NCBI GenBank assembly: GCA_903906315.1
Contig: CAIVJW010000449.1
Coordinates: 1 to 64,000 of the forward strand
Reading direction: 5' to 3'
Origin: an uncultured delta proteobacterium
Lineage (GTDB): Bacteria; Myxococcota_A; Polyangia; Polyangiales; Polyangiaceae
Length of the DNA: 64,000 bases
Of the stretch, positions 27,775 to 36,289 are shown in pieces. The notes under the pieces are model-generated. The model made no database searches. It saw nothing but the letters and a program-made list of their open reading frames with translations, and was not told the DNA's origin. Position 1 is the stretch's first letter; the number at the start of each line of letters is the position of its first letter. A program made the position numbers and the translations under genes.

Positions 27775-28404
27775 ATGATCGTAATTCTCGTGGGCCCTCC
27801 GGGGTCGGGCAAAGGAACGCAAGCCCAAGTGGTCTGCGCGAAGTGGGGCATCCCACAGATTTCGACGGGCGACATGCTGCGCGCAGCGAAGCGGAGCGGT
27901 AGGCTCGAGAAGCGTTACCTAGACGTCATGGACGCCGGTGGGCTCCTGCCCGACGAGGCAGTCATCGGCCTCATCGACCAGCGGATCGATGCGGAGGACT
28001 GCGGGTCTGGTTTCCTCCTGGACGGCTTCCCCCGGACGGTAGCGCAAGCGGACGCGCTGGTGGAGCTCCTTGCAAAGCGAGGGCGACTGACCGACGCTGT
28101 CGTCCAACTGGACGTCGCGCGCGATTTGCTCGAAGAGCGTCTCGTTCACCGTCGTACCGACAAAAAGACTGGACAGATCTACCATCTCCTCTACAATCCC
28201 CCGCCCCCCAGCGTGGGTAGTGAGGAGCTCGAGCACCGCGCCGATGATCGGCCCGAGTCGGTGGGCAAACGTCTCGACGCATACGAGGCGATGACCGCGG
28301 CGCTCCTGCCGTATTACGAGAATAAGGGTCTTCTGCGGCGAGTCGACGGTGTCGGCAAGCCAGAAGACGTCACCGCGAGAGTGCTCAGCGCTCTCGGACG
28401 ATAG
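27775..28404 (+). CDS. adk: adenylate kinase
   Basis: 209 residues. P-loop GPPGSGKGTQAQVV near the N-terminus, ISTGDMLRAA, GFLLDGFPRTVAQADAL and a long LID (HRRTDKKTGQIYHLLYNPPP) lacking the four Cys of zinc-type enzymes. Interconverts AMP, ADP and ATP in the cytosol. In many genomes map lies between adk and infA; here infA follows after 14 bp and map is missing from the window. Confidence 0.96.
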   Translation: MIVILVGPPGSGKGTQAQVVCAKWGIPQISTGDMLRAAKRSGRLEKRYLDVMDAGGLLPDEAVIGLIDQRIDAEDCGSGFLLDGFPRTVAQADALVELLAKRGRLTDAVVQLDVARDLLEERLVHRRTDKKTGQIYHLLYNPPPPSVGSEELEHRADDRPESVGKRLDAYEAMTAALLPYYENKGLLRRVDGVGKPEDVTARVLSALGR

Positions 28405-28418
28405 GAAACTGACCCCTC

Positions 28419-28673
28419 ATGCGGCGTTCGCGAAATCAGAGCACCGGCCCCAAAGAACCTAAGGGCGACAAGCTCGAGTTCGACGGGGTCGTCCAGGAGG
28501 CGCTGCCCAACGCGATGTTCCGCGTGAAGGCGGACAACGGCCTCCAGGTCCTGGCGACGATCAGCGGACGAATGCGTCAGTATTACATCAAGATTCTCCC
28601 GGGCGACCGGGTGACGGTCGAGGTTTCCCCCTACGACCCGAGCCGCGGCCGGATCACGTACCGTCATAAGTAG
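28419..28673 (+). CDS. infA: translation initiation factor IF-1
   Basis: 84 residues, about 12 more than the usual 72. An N-terminal stretch ([18 protein letters not shown]) precedes the OB fold: [60 protein letters not shown]-1 binds the 30S A site during initiation. Internal alternatives to the ATG at 28419 are lacking, so the extension appears genuine. Confidence 0.94.
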   Translation: MRRSRNQSTGPKEPKGDKLEFDGVVQEALPNAMFRVKADNGLQVLATISGRMRQYYIKILPGDRVTVEVSPYDPSRGRITYRHK

Positions 28674-28703
28674 AGTAGAGAGCAGCGTCGGAGCGCCAGT
28701 GCC

Positions 28704-28820
28704 ATGAAGGTGCGACCTAGCGTCAAGAAGATTTGCGACAAGTGCAAAGTGGTGCGGCGGCGTGGCGTCGTCCGCGTCATCTGCGAGAACCCGCGTCACA
28801 AGCAGCGTCAAGGAAACTGA
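28704..28820 (+). CDS. rpmJ: 50S ribosomal protein L36
   Basis: 38 residues, [19 protein letters not shown] and so on to the TGA at 28818-28820. The zinc ligands Cys11, Cys14, Cys27 and His32 are all present, so this is the zinc-binding type. Follows infA by 30 bp and precedes rpsM by 3 bp, the conserved order. Confidence 0.96.
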   Translation: MKVRPSVKKICDKCKVVRRRGVVRVICENPRHKQRQGN

Positions 28821-28823
28821 GCC

Positions 28824-29213
<390 letters not shown>

Positions 29214-29222
29214 TCCTCGACC

Positions 29223-29299
29223 GGGTCGCCAGCGACCCCAAACCGTGATGCTCGATGGGGTCGTTAGCGACCCCAAACCCCGAGGCCGCGAGGCGGCTT
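29223..29299 (+). repeat. operon hairpin repeat, copies C and D (rpsM-rpsK gap)
   Basis: Copy C is GGGTCGC-CA-GCGACCC (29223-29238) followed by CAAAC. Copy D is GATGGGGTCGTTAGCGACCC (stem 29257-29274) followed by CAAACCCC and a GAGGCCGC/GCGGCTTC stem. Copy D repeats the copy A layout almost exactly; no T-run follows either. Confidence 0.7.
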
Positions 29300-29323
29300 C
29301 GTACCGAAGAGCGGAAGGCGCCC

Positions 29324-29725
29324 ATGGCAGCAGCGAAGACGGCCGGCAAGGCCAAACAGAAGAAGAAGGTCAAGAAGAACGTCGCGGCGGGGATTGCACA
29401 CATTCAATCCACGTTCAACAACACCGTCGTGACGATCACGGACATCAACGGCAACGCGATCTCGTGGTCGTCTGCCGGCGCGCGCGGCTTCAAGGGCTCG
29501 CGCAAGTCCACTCCGTTCGCTGCCCAGCTCGCCGCCGAAGAGGCCGCTCGCAAGGCGCAGGAACACGGGATGCGCTCGGTCGCCGTGTTCGTGAAGGGCC
29601 CCGGCGCCGGCCGCGAGAGCGCGCTCCGCGCCCTCCAGACGGCGGGCTTCAAGGTCACGCTCATCCGTGACGTGACGCCGATTCCGCACAACGGTTGCCG
29701 TCCGCCCAAGCGGCGCCGGGTCTGA
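29324..29725 (+). CDS. rpsK: 30S ribosomal protein S11
   Basis: 133 residues. Basic N-terminus ([20 protein letters not shown]), then [57 protein letters not shown] and the [16 protein letters not shown] tail. S11 lies in the platform near the E site and Shine-Dalgarno helix. ATG 29324 follows GGAAGG; earlier open codons lie within the repeat-bearing gap and are rejected. Confidence 0.96.
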   Translation: MAAAKTAGKAKQKKKVKKNVAAGIAHIQSTFNNTVVTITDINGNAISWSSAGARGFKGSRKSTPFAAQLAAEEAARKAQEHGMRSVAVFVKGPGAGRESALRALQTAGFKVTLIRDVTPIPHNGCRPPKRRRV

Positions 29726-29741
29726 TTCAGAGGTTATCGAC

Positions 29742-30371
29742 ATGGCTCGCTACGTTGGTCCCGTCTGCAAGCTCTGCCGCCGTGAGGGGATGAAGCTCTA
29801 CCTCAAGGGCGAGCGCTGCTACTCCGAGAAGTGCGCGTACACCCGGCGCCCGTATCCGCCCGGCCAGCACGGCCAGGGGCGTATCAAGCTGAGCGAGTAC
29901 GCGGTCCGGCTTCGTGAGAAGCAGAAGGTCCGCCGCGTTTACGGTGTGCTCGAGCGGCAGTTCCACGGCTACTTCCAGGAAGCCAGCCGTCGCAAGGGCC
30001 GCACCGGCGAGGAGATGCTCGCGCTGCTCGAGCGTCGCCTCGACAACGCCATCTACCGTCTCGGGCTCACGGCTTCCCGCTCGGAGGCACGACAGCTCGT
30101 TCGTCACGGCCATGTGCTCGTGAACGGCAAGCGCCTCGATATTCCGAGCTACGTCGTGCGCGTGGGCGACAAGCTCGAGCTCGAGGAGAAGGCGCGGAAG
30201 TTCAAGCTGGTCGCGGCTGCGATCGCCGGGGCTGAGAAGCGCCCGCCGACGAGCTGGCTCGACGCAGACCGTGCGAACTTCACGGGGACGGTCAAGAGCG
30301 GTCCGGTCCGTGAGGACCTGAACGAGCCCGAGATTCGCGAGCAGCTGGTCGTCGAGTACTACTCGCGCTAG
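29742..30371 (+). CDS. rpsD: 30S ribosomal protein S4, zinc-binding type
   Basis: 209 residues. The N-terminus has Cys9, Cys12, Cys26 and Cys31 ([17 protein letters not shown]), so it is the C+ zinc form. [11 protein letters not shown], then the S4 RNA-binding domain ([40 protein letters not shown]) follow. S4 nucleates 30S assembly and in E. coli represses the alpha operon. It is followed by a 276-bp structured gap before rpoA. Confidence 0.97.
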   Translation: MARYVGPVCKLCRREGMKLYLKGERCYSEKCAYTRRPYPPGQHGQGRIKLSEYAVRLREKQKVRRVYGVLERQFHGYFQEASRRKGRTGEEMLALLERRLDNAIYRLGLTASRSEARQLVRHGHVLVNGKRLDIPSYVVRVGDKLELEEKARKFKLVAAAIAGAEKRPPTSWLDADRANFTGTVKSGPVREDLNEPEIREQLVVEYYSR

Positions 30372-30381
30372 TCGTCCGCAG

Positions 30382-30474
30382 CCCGCCGGTGGGGCTTTCC
30401 CGAAAGGGCGAGCCCTCGATCCCTCCCGGCGGGTTTCGCATGTTTCCAGATCGGAGGTCGCTCCGATGCTGGAA
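30382..30474 (+). promoter_or_regulatory. structured RNA element between rpsD and rpoA
   Basis: Two strong folds follow the rpsD stop by 10 bp. First, CCCGCCGG (30382-30389) pairs perfectly with CCGGCGGG (30426-30433), enclosing GGGCT/AGCCC and a CCC-GAAA-GGG hairpin with a GNRA tetraloop. Second, TTCCAGATCGGAG (30444-30456) pairs with CTCCGATGCTGGAA (30461-30474) with one bulged base and a GTCG loop. The rest of the gap to rpoA has further short palindromes (TCCGATCGGA). It could be an attenuator, processing site or autoregulatory element; which is unknown. Confidence 0.5.
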
Positions 30475-30647
30475 GGGGATATCAGTACCTTCGCCCGAGG
30501 TGGCCATCGCTCTTCCGATCGGAGGGCGAGGGATGCCGCGGGCGTTGGCGTCCGCGCGGCGATGCGGGCAGGAGGCGGTGTGCGGAGTGCCGAGTGCGGT
30601 GCCGTCACGTGACCTCCGCGCGAAACCACCCTCCGAGAGGCACAGCG

Positions 30648-31682
30648 ATGACGACCGGCACCATGACGATGATCGCACGCAACTGGCGCGACCTGATTCG
30701 GCCGAAGGGAATCTCGATCGACACGGAGTCGTCGACCGAATTCTACGCGAAGTTCACCTGTGAGCCGCTCGAGCGCGGGTTCGGCATCACGATCGGTAAC
30801 TCGCTGCGTCGCGTGCTGCTCTCGTCGCTGCAGGGTGCGGCGATCACGGCTGTCCGGGTGGACGGCGCCCTTCACGAGTTCACGAGCGTTCCGGACGTCG
30901 TCGAGGACGTCAGCGACATCATCCTGAACCTCAAGGAGGTCGTCTTCAAAGCGGCGACCCCGAAGACGTACACGATCCGCATCGAGAAGGAGGGGCCCGG
31001 CCCCGTCTTCGCGAAGGACATCGAGCTCACTGAGGGGTTGACGGTTCTGAATCCGGACCATCTCGTGGCCTTCCTCGACAAGAAGGGCCCGCTGTCGATG
31101 GAGCTCACGGTGAACGTGGGCCGCGGCTACGTCCCTGCAGAGCGGAACAAGACGCCCACGATGCCCATCGGGACGATCCCGATCGACTCCCTCTTCTCGC
31201 CCATTCGCAAGGTGAACTACACCGTGCAGAACGCGCGCGTTGGGCAGGTCACCGACTACGACAAGCTCACCATCGAGGTTTGGACCAACGGTTCGGTGGT
31301 GCCTTCGGACGCGGTGGCGTTCTCGGCGAAGATCCTCAAGGAGCAGCTCAGCATCTGGGTGAACTTCGAGGAGACCGAGGAGACGAGCTACCAGGCGACG
31401 TCGGGCGAGGAGGAGCCTCTCAACGAGAACCTCTTCCGCTCGGTCGAGGAGCTCGAGCTCTCGGTTCGATCGGCGAATTGCCTGCAGAACGCGAACATCA
31501 CGCTCATCGGCGAGCTGGTGCAGCGGACCGAGCAGGATATGCTCAAGACGAAGAACTTCGGCCGCAAGTCGCTGAAGGAGATCAAAGAGATCCTCGCGAA
31601 TATGGGCCTTTCGCTGGGGATGAAGATCGACAACTGGCCGCAGCTCCTCGAGCGCTGGAAGGCGCAGCAGGCGCAGGCCTAG
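30648..31682 (+). CDS. rpoA: RNA polymerase subunit alpha
   Basis: 344 residues. Alpha-[75 protein letters not shown], used for dimerisation and beta/beta-prime binding. After an acidic linker the alpha-CTD holds [20 protein letters not shown] and [20 protein letters not shown], which binds UP elements and activators. ATG 30648 follows GAGAGGCAC; the open frame upstream has no similarity. The long gap to rpsD suggests separate control. Confidence 0.97.
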   Translation: MTTGTMTMIARNWRDLIRPKGISIDTESSTEFYAKFTCEPLERGFGITIGNSLRRVLLSSLQGAAITAVRVDGALHEFTSVPDVVEDVSDIILNLKEVVFKAATPKTYTIRIEKEGPGPVFAKDIELTEGLTVLNPDHLVAFLDKKGPLSMELTVNVGRGYVPAERNKTPTMPIGTIPIDSLFSPIRKVNYTVQNARVGQVTDYDKLTIEVWTNGSVVPSDAVAFSAKILKEQLSIWVNFEETEETSYQATSGEEEPLNENLFRSVEELELSVRSANCLQNANITLIGELVQRTEQDMLKTKNFGRKSLKEIKEILANMGLSLGMKIDNWPQLLERWKAQQAQA

Positions 31683-31716
31683 GCGACGTCCGCACGATCA
31701 CGAGAAGGATTCAGCC

Positions 31717-32235
31717 ATGCGTCACAAGAAGAGCGGGAGGCAGTTCGGTCGGGACACGTCGTCGAGGCGCGCGATGCTGCGCAACCTCGCCGCGAACCTG
31801 ATCACCCACGAGCGCATCGAGACGACCGACGCCAAGGCGAAGGAGCTCCGGCGCATCGCGGATCGGCTCATCACCAAGGCGGCGCGTCTCGGCAAGGCCG
31901 CGCACACGCCGCAGGCCGAGCTCACGGCGGCCGAAAAGGCGAAGCGGCTCCACGTCGAGCGCATGCTTTCGGCGTACGTGCCGCGCTGGGGCGTGAAGAC
32001 CGACGGCACCAAGATCGACGTCGTCGAGAAGGTGCTCGTGGAGCTCACGAAGCGCTTCGAGGGGCGTCCGGGCGGCTACACCCGCGCGACGAAGCTCGGA
32101 CCGCGTCGCGGTGACGGCGCGCCCATGGTCGTGATCGAGTTCGTCGACGCCGCTGCGCCGATGGATAAGTCCCTGCCGGAGGCGCCGGAGGCCATCACTG
32201 CCGCCGAGCCGGCCGAGGCCGCTTCGGCGTCCTGA
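31717..32235 (+). CDS. rplQ: 50S ribosomal protein L17 with acidic C-terminal tail
   Basis: 172 residues. The core is standard: MRHKKSGRQFGRDTSSRRAM, NLAANLITHERIETTDAKAK, ELRRIADRLITKAARLG, and VEKVLVELTKRFEGRPGGYT ending VIEFVDA. An insertion around SAYVPRWGVKTDGTKID and a final acidic/Ala tail of some 25 residues make it longer than the 127 residues of E. coli L17. It is the last gene of the cluster, followed by an intrinsic terminator. Confidence 0.95.
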   Translation: MRHKKSGRQFGRDTSSRRAMLRNLAANLITHERIETTDAKAKELRRIADRLITKAARLGKAAHTPQAELTAAEKAKRLHVERMLSAYVPRWGVKTDGTKIDVVEKVLVELTKRFEGRPGGYTRATKLGPRRGDGAPMVVIEFVDAAAPMDKSLPEAPEAITAAEPAEAASAS

Positions 32236-32269
32236 ACCGACGGGGCTTCGGCCCGGCGGGGGTGCGATG

Positions 32270-32307
32270 AGGGCGACGTGCCGCGAGGTGCGTCGCCCTT
32301 TCGCGTT
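32270..32307 (+). terminator. intrinsic terminator of the ribosomal-protein/rpoA cluster
   Basis: AGGGCGACG (32270-32278) pairs with CGTCGCCCT (32291-32299) as a 9-bp stem with a 12-nt loop, followed by TTCGCGTTT. It lies 34 bp after the rplQ stop and ahead of a convergent gene. Confidence 0.65.
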
Positions 32308-32355
32308 TGGCCGAAGGCTTGAGACCCAGGGGCGCGGCGAGAGACCGAGGGCGCG

Positions 32356-34053
32356 CTACTCGTGCGGTCGGCGGTCGGCGTCGTCCGCGGCTGCGTCGGC
32401 CGGAGCAGTCGATGCGGGCCCCACTGGCCCGGGTGCCGGCGCGCCGCTCGGAGGCGGAGGCACGGGCTCCTTCCTTCGGCGCGCCAGCAGGACCATCGCG
32501 ATGAGCGCGACGAGCGCGATCGACGTCGCGGCGGCGTAGCGTCGCAGGTCGGTTTGCCGTGGAATCGCCTTGGGGTCGAGGGAGGCGAGGCCGGCGCGAG
32601 CGAGCTCGTTGGATGGGTCGAGCTCGAGCGCGCGCGCGAGCAGGTGCCGGTCGGGCGTGCCGCGGTCGGCCAGGAGCCCCGCCTCGAGCGCGTCGATCTG
32701 CGCCTCCGTCTTCTTGGCGGAGGGCGACTTCGGGTCGAGCCGGAGGGCCTTGCGCAGCATGGCGAGCGCCGACTCGGCGTCGGGCGCCTCGAGTGCCTTC
32801 GCGCGCTCGACGTACGCGGGAACCATGTCCTTGCGTCGGTCGAAGAGCGGAGCGTGGGCGAGCACCCGATCAAAGAGGTCCGTCGCCTCCTTCCACTTGG
32901 CGTCTTTCGCCGCCGCGGTGCCGTCCTCCATCAGCTTGTGGACCTCCGCCTGGCGAGCGCGGTCATAGAGGCCGAACAGCTCGCGCGCGAGGCGGTCCCA
33001 GGTCCAGTCGCGCGGCGGCTTGCCGCCGGTCATGCCGAGGTAGACGTCGCGCAGCTGCCACATGCCCGGGTCGCCGATGGCCGCGACCGCCTCGCGGGCG
33101 GCCTCGCGCAGGGTGACGTGCTCGCTGTTGCAGAAGGACAAGATGACGCGCACGGCGTCGACGTCGCGAACCCGGCCGTAGGCTCGGAGGACGTCAGCGA
33201 GCACCTGCGTGTCGCTCGTGGCGACGGCCTCGCCGGGGATGGCTCGGCCGAGGAGGTCGAGCTGCTTCGCGGCCCAACGCTGGACGTTCTTGGCGTCGTG
33301 CTGTCGGGCCTCGATGAGCGCGGGGACCGCCCGATCGCGCACCTTGGCGACGAGGCGCTGCAGGTCGACGCGGACGAGCTCGCCGAAGTACGCATAGTGC
33401 GCGACGAGCTGCCGCATCGCGGGCGTCGTCCCGATGGCGGCGAGCATCCGGTTCATCGCGGTCAGCGTGACCAGGTCGCGCCAGGTCTTGTCCTTGGGCT
33501 TCGCCTTGGCGAGCAGGAAGTCGAGCCAGTCGCCGTCATCCTCGTCGCGGTCTCGGTCCTTGTCTTTCGCGCGACGGGGCTTGTCGCCTTTGCCGTCGGA
33601 CTTGTCGCCTTTGGCGTCACTCTTGGCGTCCGGCCGATCCGTCTTCGAGTCGCCCTTCTTGAGGCTCTTGCGGCCGGCCTTGCGCGTTTCCTCGAGCAGG
33701 CGCGACGCCGCCTCGCGGTCGAGCGACGCGCGCACGTCCTGGATTCGGTGGGAGATCGCGGCGACCAGTGCCGGCTCGACCTCGGAGACGGCCGCGCGCG
33801 CGTTCGTTCGCGAGCGCTCGTCCTCCGAGGTGAGGCGCTCGATCAGGCGGTCGAGGTCCTTCAGCGCTTGGGGCTCGGGCTCGGGGCGGGCGATGAGCGG
33901 AAGCTTGGGCAGCTCGGCGAGCGCCGCTCCCGGGGCGCCCGAGGCCGCGGTGGTCGCGACGTCGCGTCCGTCGCCGCGCGCCGTTCCCGGTAGGGCGATC
34001 CCCAGCGCCACGAGGGATGCGATGGTGACGAACGTTGCTGCTGCCTTGCGCAC
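32356..34053 (-). CDS. exported protein with HEAT- and TPR-like repeats, C-terminal membrane anchor
   Basis: 565 residues from a GTG. Signal peptide at the start (about 1-26), helical region 60-125, then a charged Lys/Asp-rich linker (126-175, DAKSDAKGDKSDGKGDKPRR). Residues about 190-350 suggest HEAT-like helical pairs (VPALIEARQHDAKNVQRWAA, VTLREAAREAVAAIGDPG) and 370-500 TPR-like repeats (AAKDAKWKEATDLFDRVLAH, RALELDPSNELARAGLA). One transmembrane helix near 518-538 (SIALVALIAMVLLARRR) is followed by a Pro-rich tail. Likely a scaffold in the envelope; no family name fits. It converges with the ribosomal cluster. Confidence 0.6.
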   Translation of the reverse strand: MRKAAATFVTIASLVALGIALPGTARGDGRDVATTAASGAPGAALAELPKLPLIARPEPEPQALKDLDRLIERLTSEDERSRTNARAAVSEVEPALVAAISHRIQDVRASLDREAASRLLEETRKAGRKSLKKGDSKTDRPDAKSDAKGDKSDGKGDKPRRAKDKDRDRDEDDGDWLDFLLAKAKPKDKTWRDLVTLTAMNRMLAAIGTTPAMRQLVAHYAYFGELVRVDLQRLVAKVRDRAVPALIEARQHDAKNVQRWAAKQLDLLGRAIPGEAVATSDTQVLADVLRAYGRVRDVDAVRVILSFCNSEHVTLREAAREAVAAIGDPGMWQLRDVYLGMTGGKPPRDWTWDRLARELFGLYDRARQAEVHKLMEDGTAAAKDAKWKEATDLFDRVLAHAPLFDRRKDMVPAYVERAKALEAPDAESALAMLRKALRLDPKSPSAKKTEAQIDALEAGLLADRGTPDRHLLARALELDPSNELARAGLASLDPKAIPRQTDLRRYAAATSIALVALIAMVLLARRRKEPVPPPPSGAPAPGPVGPASTAPADAAADDADRRPHE

Positions 34054-34248
34054 GCGATCCTGTCCGCCGGCTGCCGGCTCGCTGGGGCGCGCGGAGAATC
34101 TGCGCGTCGCCGGACGAAACGTCCCGCGCGCCCGGTTGCTTCCACGCCGGCTCCCGCCCCCGGAGCCGGCCGGGTTGGGGCCAGGCGCAGGCCCATCGAG
34201 GCGCGCCCTGCGCCGAGGGGCCCAGGGCCGCTCGCGGCGCCTTCGTAG

Positions 34249-34527
34249 CTACTCGACGATGCGAAAGTCCGCGTAATCGCCCGAAAAACCGCGCCAGCGG
34301 ACCTCCACGCGCTCGACGCGTGCCGCACTCGGGCCCTTGTTCGCCCACGCGATGAGGTCCTTGAGGCCCTCCTCCTCGCCTTCGGCGAGCACCTCGACGT
34401 TGCCGTCGGGGCGGTTCTTCACCCAGCCCGTGAGGCCGAGGCGCTTGGCCTCGCGTTGCGTGGAAGCTCGGAAGTACACGCCCTGGACGCGCCCCCGAAC
34501 GACGACCTGCACCTGCTTCAGACCCAT
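34249..34527 (-). CDS. acyP: acylphosphatase
   Basis: 92 residues, the whole of a standard acylphosphatase. [20 protein letters not shown] carries the substrate-binding loop with catalytic Arg20, and [20 protein letters not shown] contains catalytic Asn38. [14 protein letters not shown] and DFRIVE complete the fold. Hydrolyses acyl phosphates such as 1,3-bisphosphoglycerate; the cellular role is unclear. ATG at 34527; it is divergent from rho. Confidence 0.93.
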   Translation of the reverse strand: MGLKQVQVVVRGRVQGVYFRASTQREAKRLGLTGWVKNRPDGNVEVLAEGEEEGLKDLIAWANKGPSAARVERVEVRWRGFSGDYADFRIVE

Positions 34528-34999
34528 GAGCGAAAGACCCTGCTCGTCCCTGTCGCCGCGCCGCCGGGCACCGTGGACGCCCTGGCCATTCCTAGCCGTC
34601 GGGCGGACGCGAGGCAACTTCGGCAACGATGGGGGAGGGCTTCTTGCCCCTGCGGGCGCGCGGCGACGGCGTTGACAGGGAAGGGCGGCTTGGTAGAGTC
34701 CGCGCCGATTCCGCCGTCCGACGCGCGGGATACGACGAGCGCGGGGGCGCCGCACCGGCGCGATTCCCGCCGCCCGTCGATCGCGCGCTGCCCACCTCGC
34801 GGGTGATGCGCGGGGTGACGCGCCAGCGCCGCCTGCCTCCGCAGCCGAACTGCGGCTCGATCCGAGTCGCAGCGCCTCTTCCTGACACCCAAGCGAAGTC
34901 CAACGTCCCTCGAGGTCCGTGCCTTCGAGCCGCGCCGCCCGCGCGGCGGCGATTGCGTCGAGCCCCCGGGGATAACCCGAGCGTGGAGCTTTCGATCCG
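34528..34999 (+). other. intergenic region and rho leader
   Basis: About 470 bp between acylphosphatase and rho. It contains the rho promoter candidate (34672-34699) and a leader of some 295 nt. The short frames seen here are Arg/Ala/Pro-rich shadows. A long leader before rho fits the known autoregulation of rho in E. coli, but I see no specific element. Confidence 0.45.
34672..34699 (+). promoter_or_regulatory. promoter for rho
   Basis: TTGACA, 16 bp, TAGAGT. The -35 hexamer is a perfect sigma-70 match and the -10 matches 4 of 6. This is the best housekeeping promoter found in the window, 300 bp upstream of the rho ATG. Confidence 0.55.
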
Positions 35000-36247
35000 A
35001 TGCACCTCCGTGAGTTGAAGCAGAAGCCGATGGCCGAGCTCGTCCAGATGGCGAAGGGGCTCAACGTCGAGAACGCCGCCGGCCTCCGCAAGCAGGACCT
35101 CATCTTCGCGCTCTTGCAGGCGAACGCCGCCAACGACCAGGCCGTGTGGGGCGACGGCGTCCTCGAGTGCCTCGGCGACGGCTACGGCTTCCTGCGCGCG
35201 CCGGACTACAACTACCTGCCGGGTCAGGATGACATCTACGTCTCGCCGTCGCAGATCCGTCGCTTCGGGCTGCGCACCGGGGACCTCGTCAGCGGCCCGA
35301 TCCGGCCGCCGAAGGAGCGCGAGGCGTACTTCGCGCTGCTCAAGGTCGACAAGATCAACGGCGGCGCGCCCGAGGACGCTCGCGACAAGATCCTCTTCGA
35401 CAACCTCACGCCGCTCTACCCGCACCAGAAGTTCAACCTGGAGACGGGGCCGAAGGGGTTCTCGACGCGCATCATCGACCTGCTTTGTCCGATCGGGAAG
35501 GGCCAGCGCTGCCTCATCGTGTCGCCGCCGCGCGCCGGCAAGACGGTGCTCCTGCAGCAGCTCGCCAACTCGATCAGCACGAACCACCCGGACGCGCACC
35601 TCATCGTGCTGCTCATCGACGAGCGGCCCGAGGAGGTCACCGACATGCAGCGGACGGTGAAGGGCGAGGTCGTGAGCTCGACGTTCGACGAGCCGGCCTC
35701 GCGCCACGTGCAGGTGGCCGAGATGGTGATCGAGAAGGCCAAGCGCCTCGTCGAGAACAAGCAGGACGTCATCATCCTGCTCGACTCGATCACGCGCCTC
35801 GCGCGCGCCTACAACACGGTGGTCCCGGCGAGCGGCAAGATCCTCTCGGGCGGCGTCGACTCGAACGCGCTGCACAAGCCGAAGCGCTTCTTCGGCGCTG
35901 CGCGCAACATCGAGGAGGGCGGGTCGCTCACCATCGTCGCGACGGCCCTCGTCGACACGGGATCGCGCATGGACGAGGTGATCTTCGAGGAGTTCAAGGG
36001 GACGGGTAACAGCGAGATCCACCTCGATCGCAAGCTGATGGAGAAGCGCATCTTCCCCTGCCTCGACATCAACAAGAGCGCGACTCGCAAGGAGGAGCTG
36101 CTCATGCCGGACTGGGCGCTGTCGCGCGTCTGGCTGCTGCGCAGCCTGCTGCACCCGCTCAACGTCATCGACTCGATGGAGTTCCTGCTCGACAAGGTGA
36201 GCCGCACCGAGTCGAACCTCGAGTTCCTCGAGAGCATGAACCAGTAG
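35000..36247 (+). CDS. rho: transcription termination factor Rho
   Basis: 415 residues, close to E. coli Rho (419). N-terminal Rho_N ([20 protein letters not shown]), cold-shock-like RNA-binding domain ([40 protein letters not shown]), then the hexameric ATPase: Walker A PRAGKT with Lys181, [38 protein letters not shown] and the Q-/R-loop [20 protein letters not shown]. It has no long insertion like that of actinobacterial Rho. Confidence 0.97.
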   Translation: MHLRELKQKPMAELVQMAKGLNVENAAGLRKQDLIFALLQANAANDQAVWGDGVLECLGDGYGFLRAPDYNYLPGQDDIYVSPSQIRRFGLRTGDLVSGPIRPPKEREAYFALLKVDKINGGAPEDARDKILFDNLTPLYPHQKFNLETGPKGFSTRIIDLLCPIGKGQRCLIVSPPRAGKTVLLQQLANSISTNHPDAHLIVLLIDERPEEVTDMQRTVKGEVVSSTFDEPASRHVQVAEMVIEKAKRLVENKQDVIILLDSITRLARAYNTVVPASGKILSGGVDSNALHKPKRFFGAARNIEEGGSLTIVATALVDTGSRMDEVIFEEFKGTGNSEIHLDRKLMEKRIFPCLDINKSATRKEELLMPDWALSRVWLLRSLLHPLNVIDSMEFLLDKVSRTESNLEFLESMNQ

Positions 36248-36289
36248 GCCGCATCGACACCGCCCTCCCGGGGGTGGTAGCGTCGGGGC

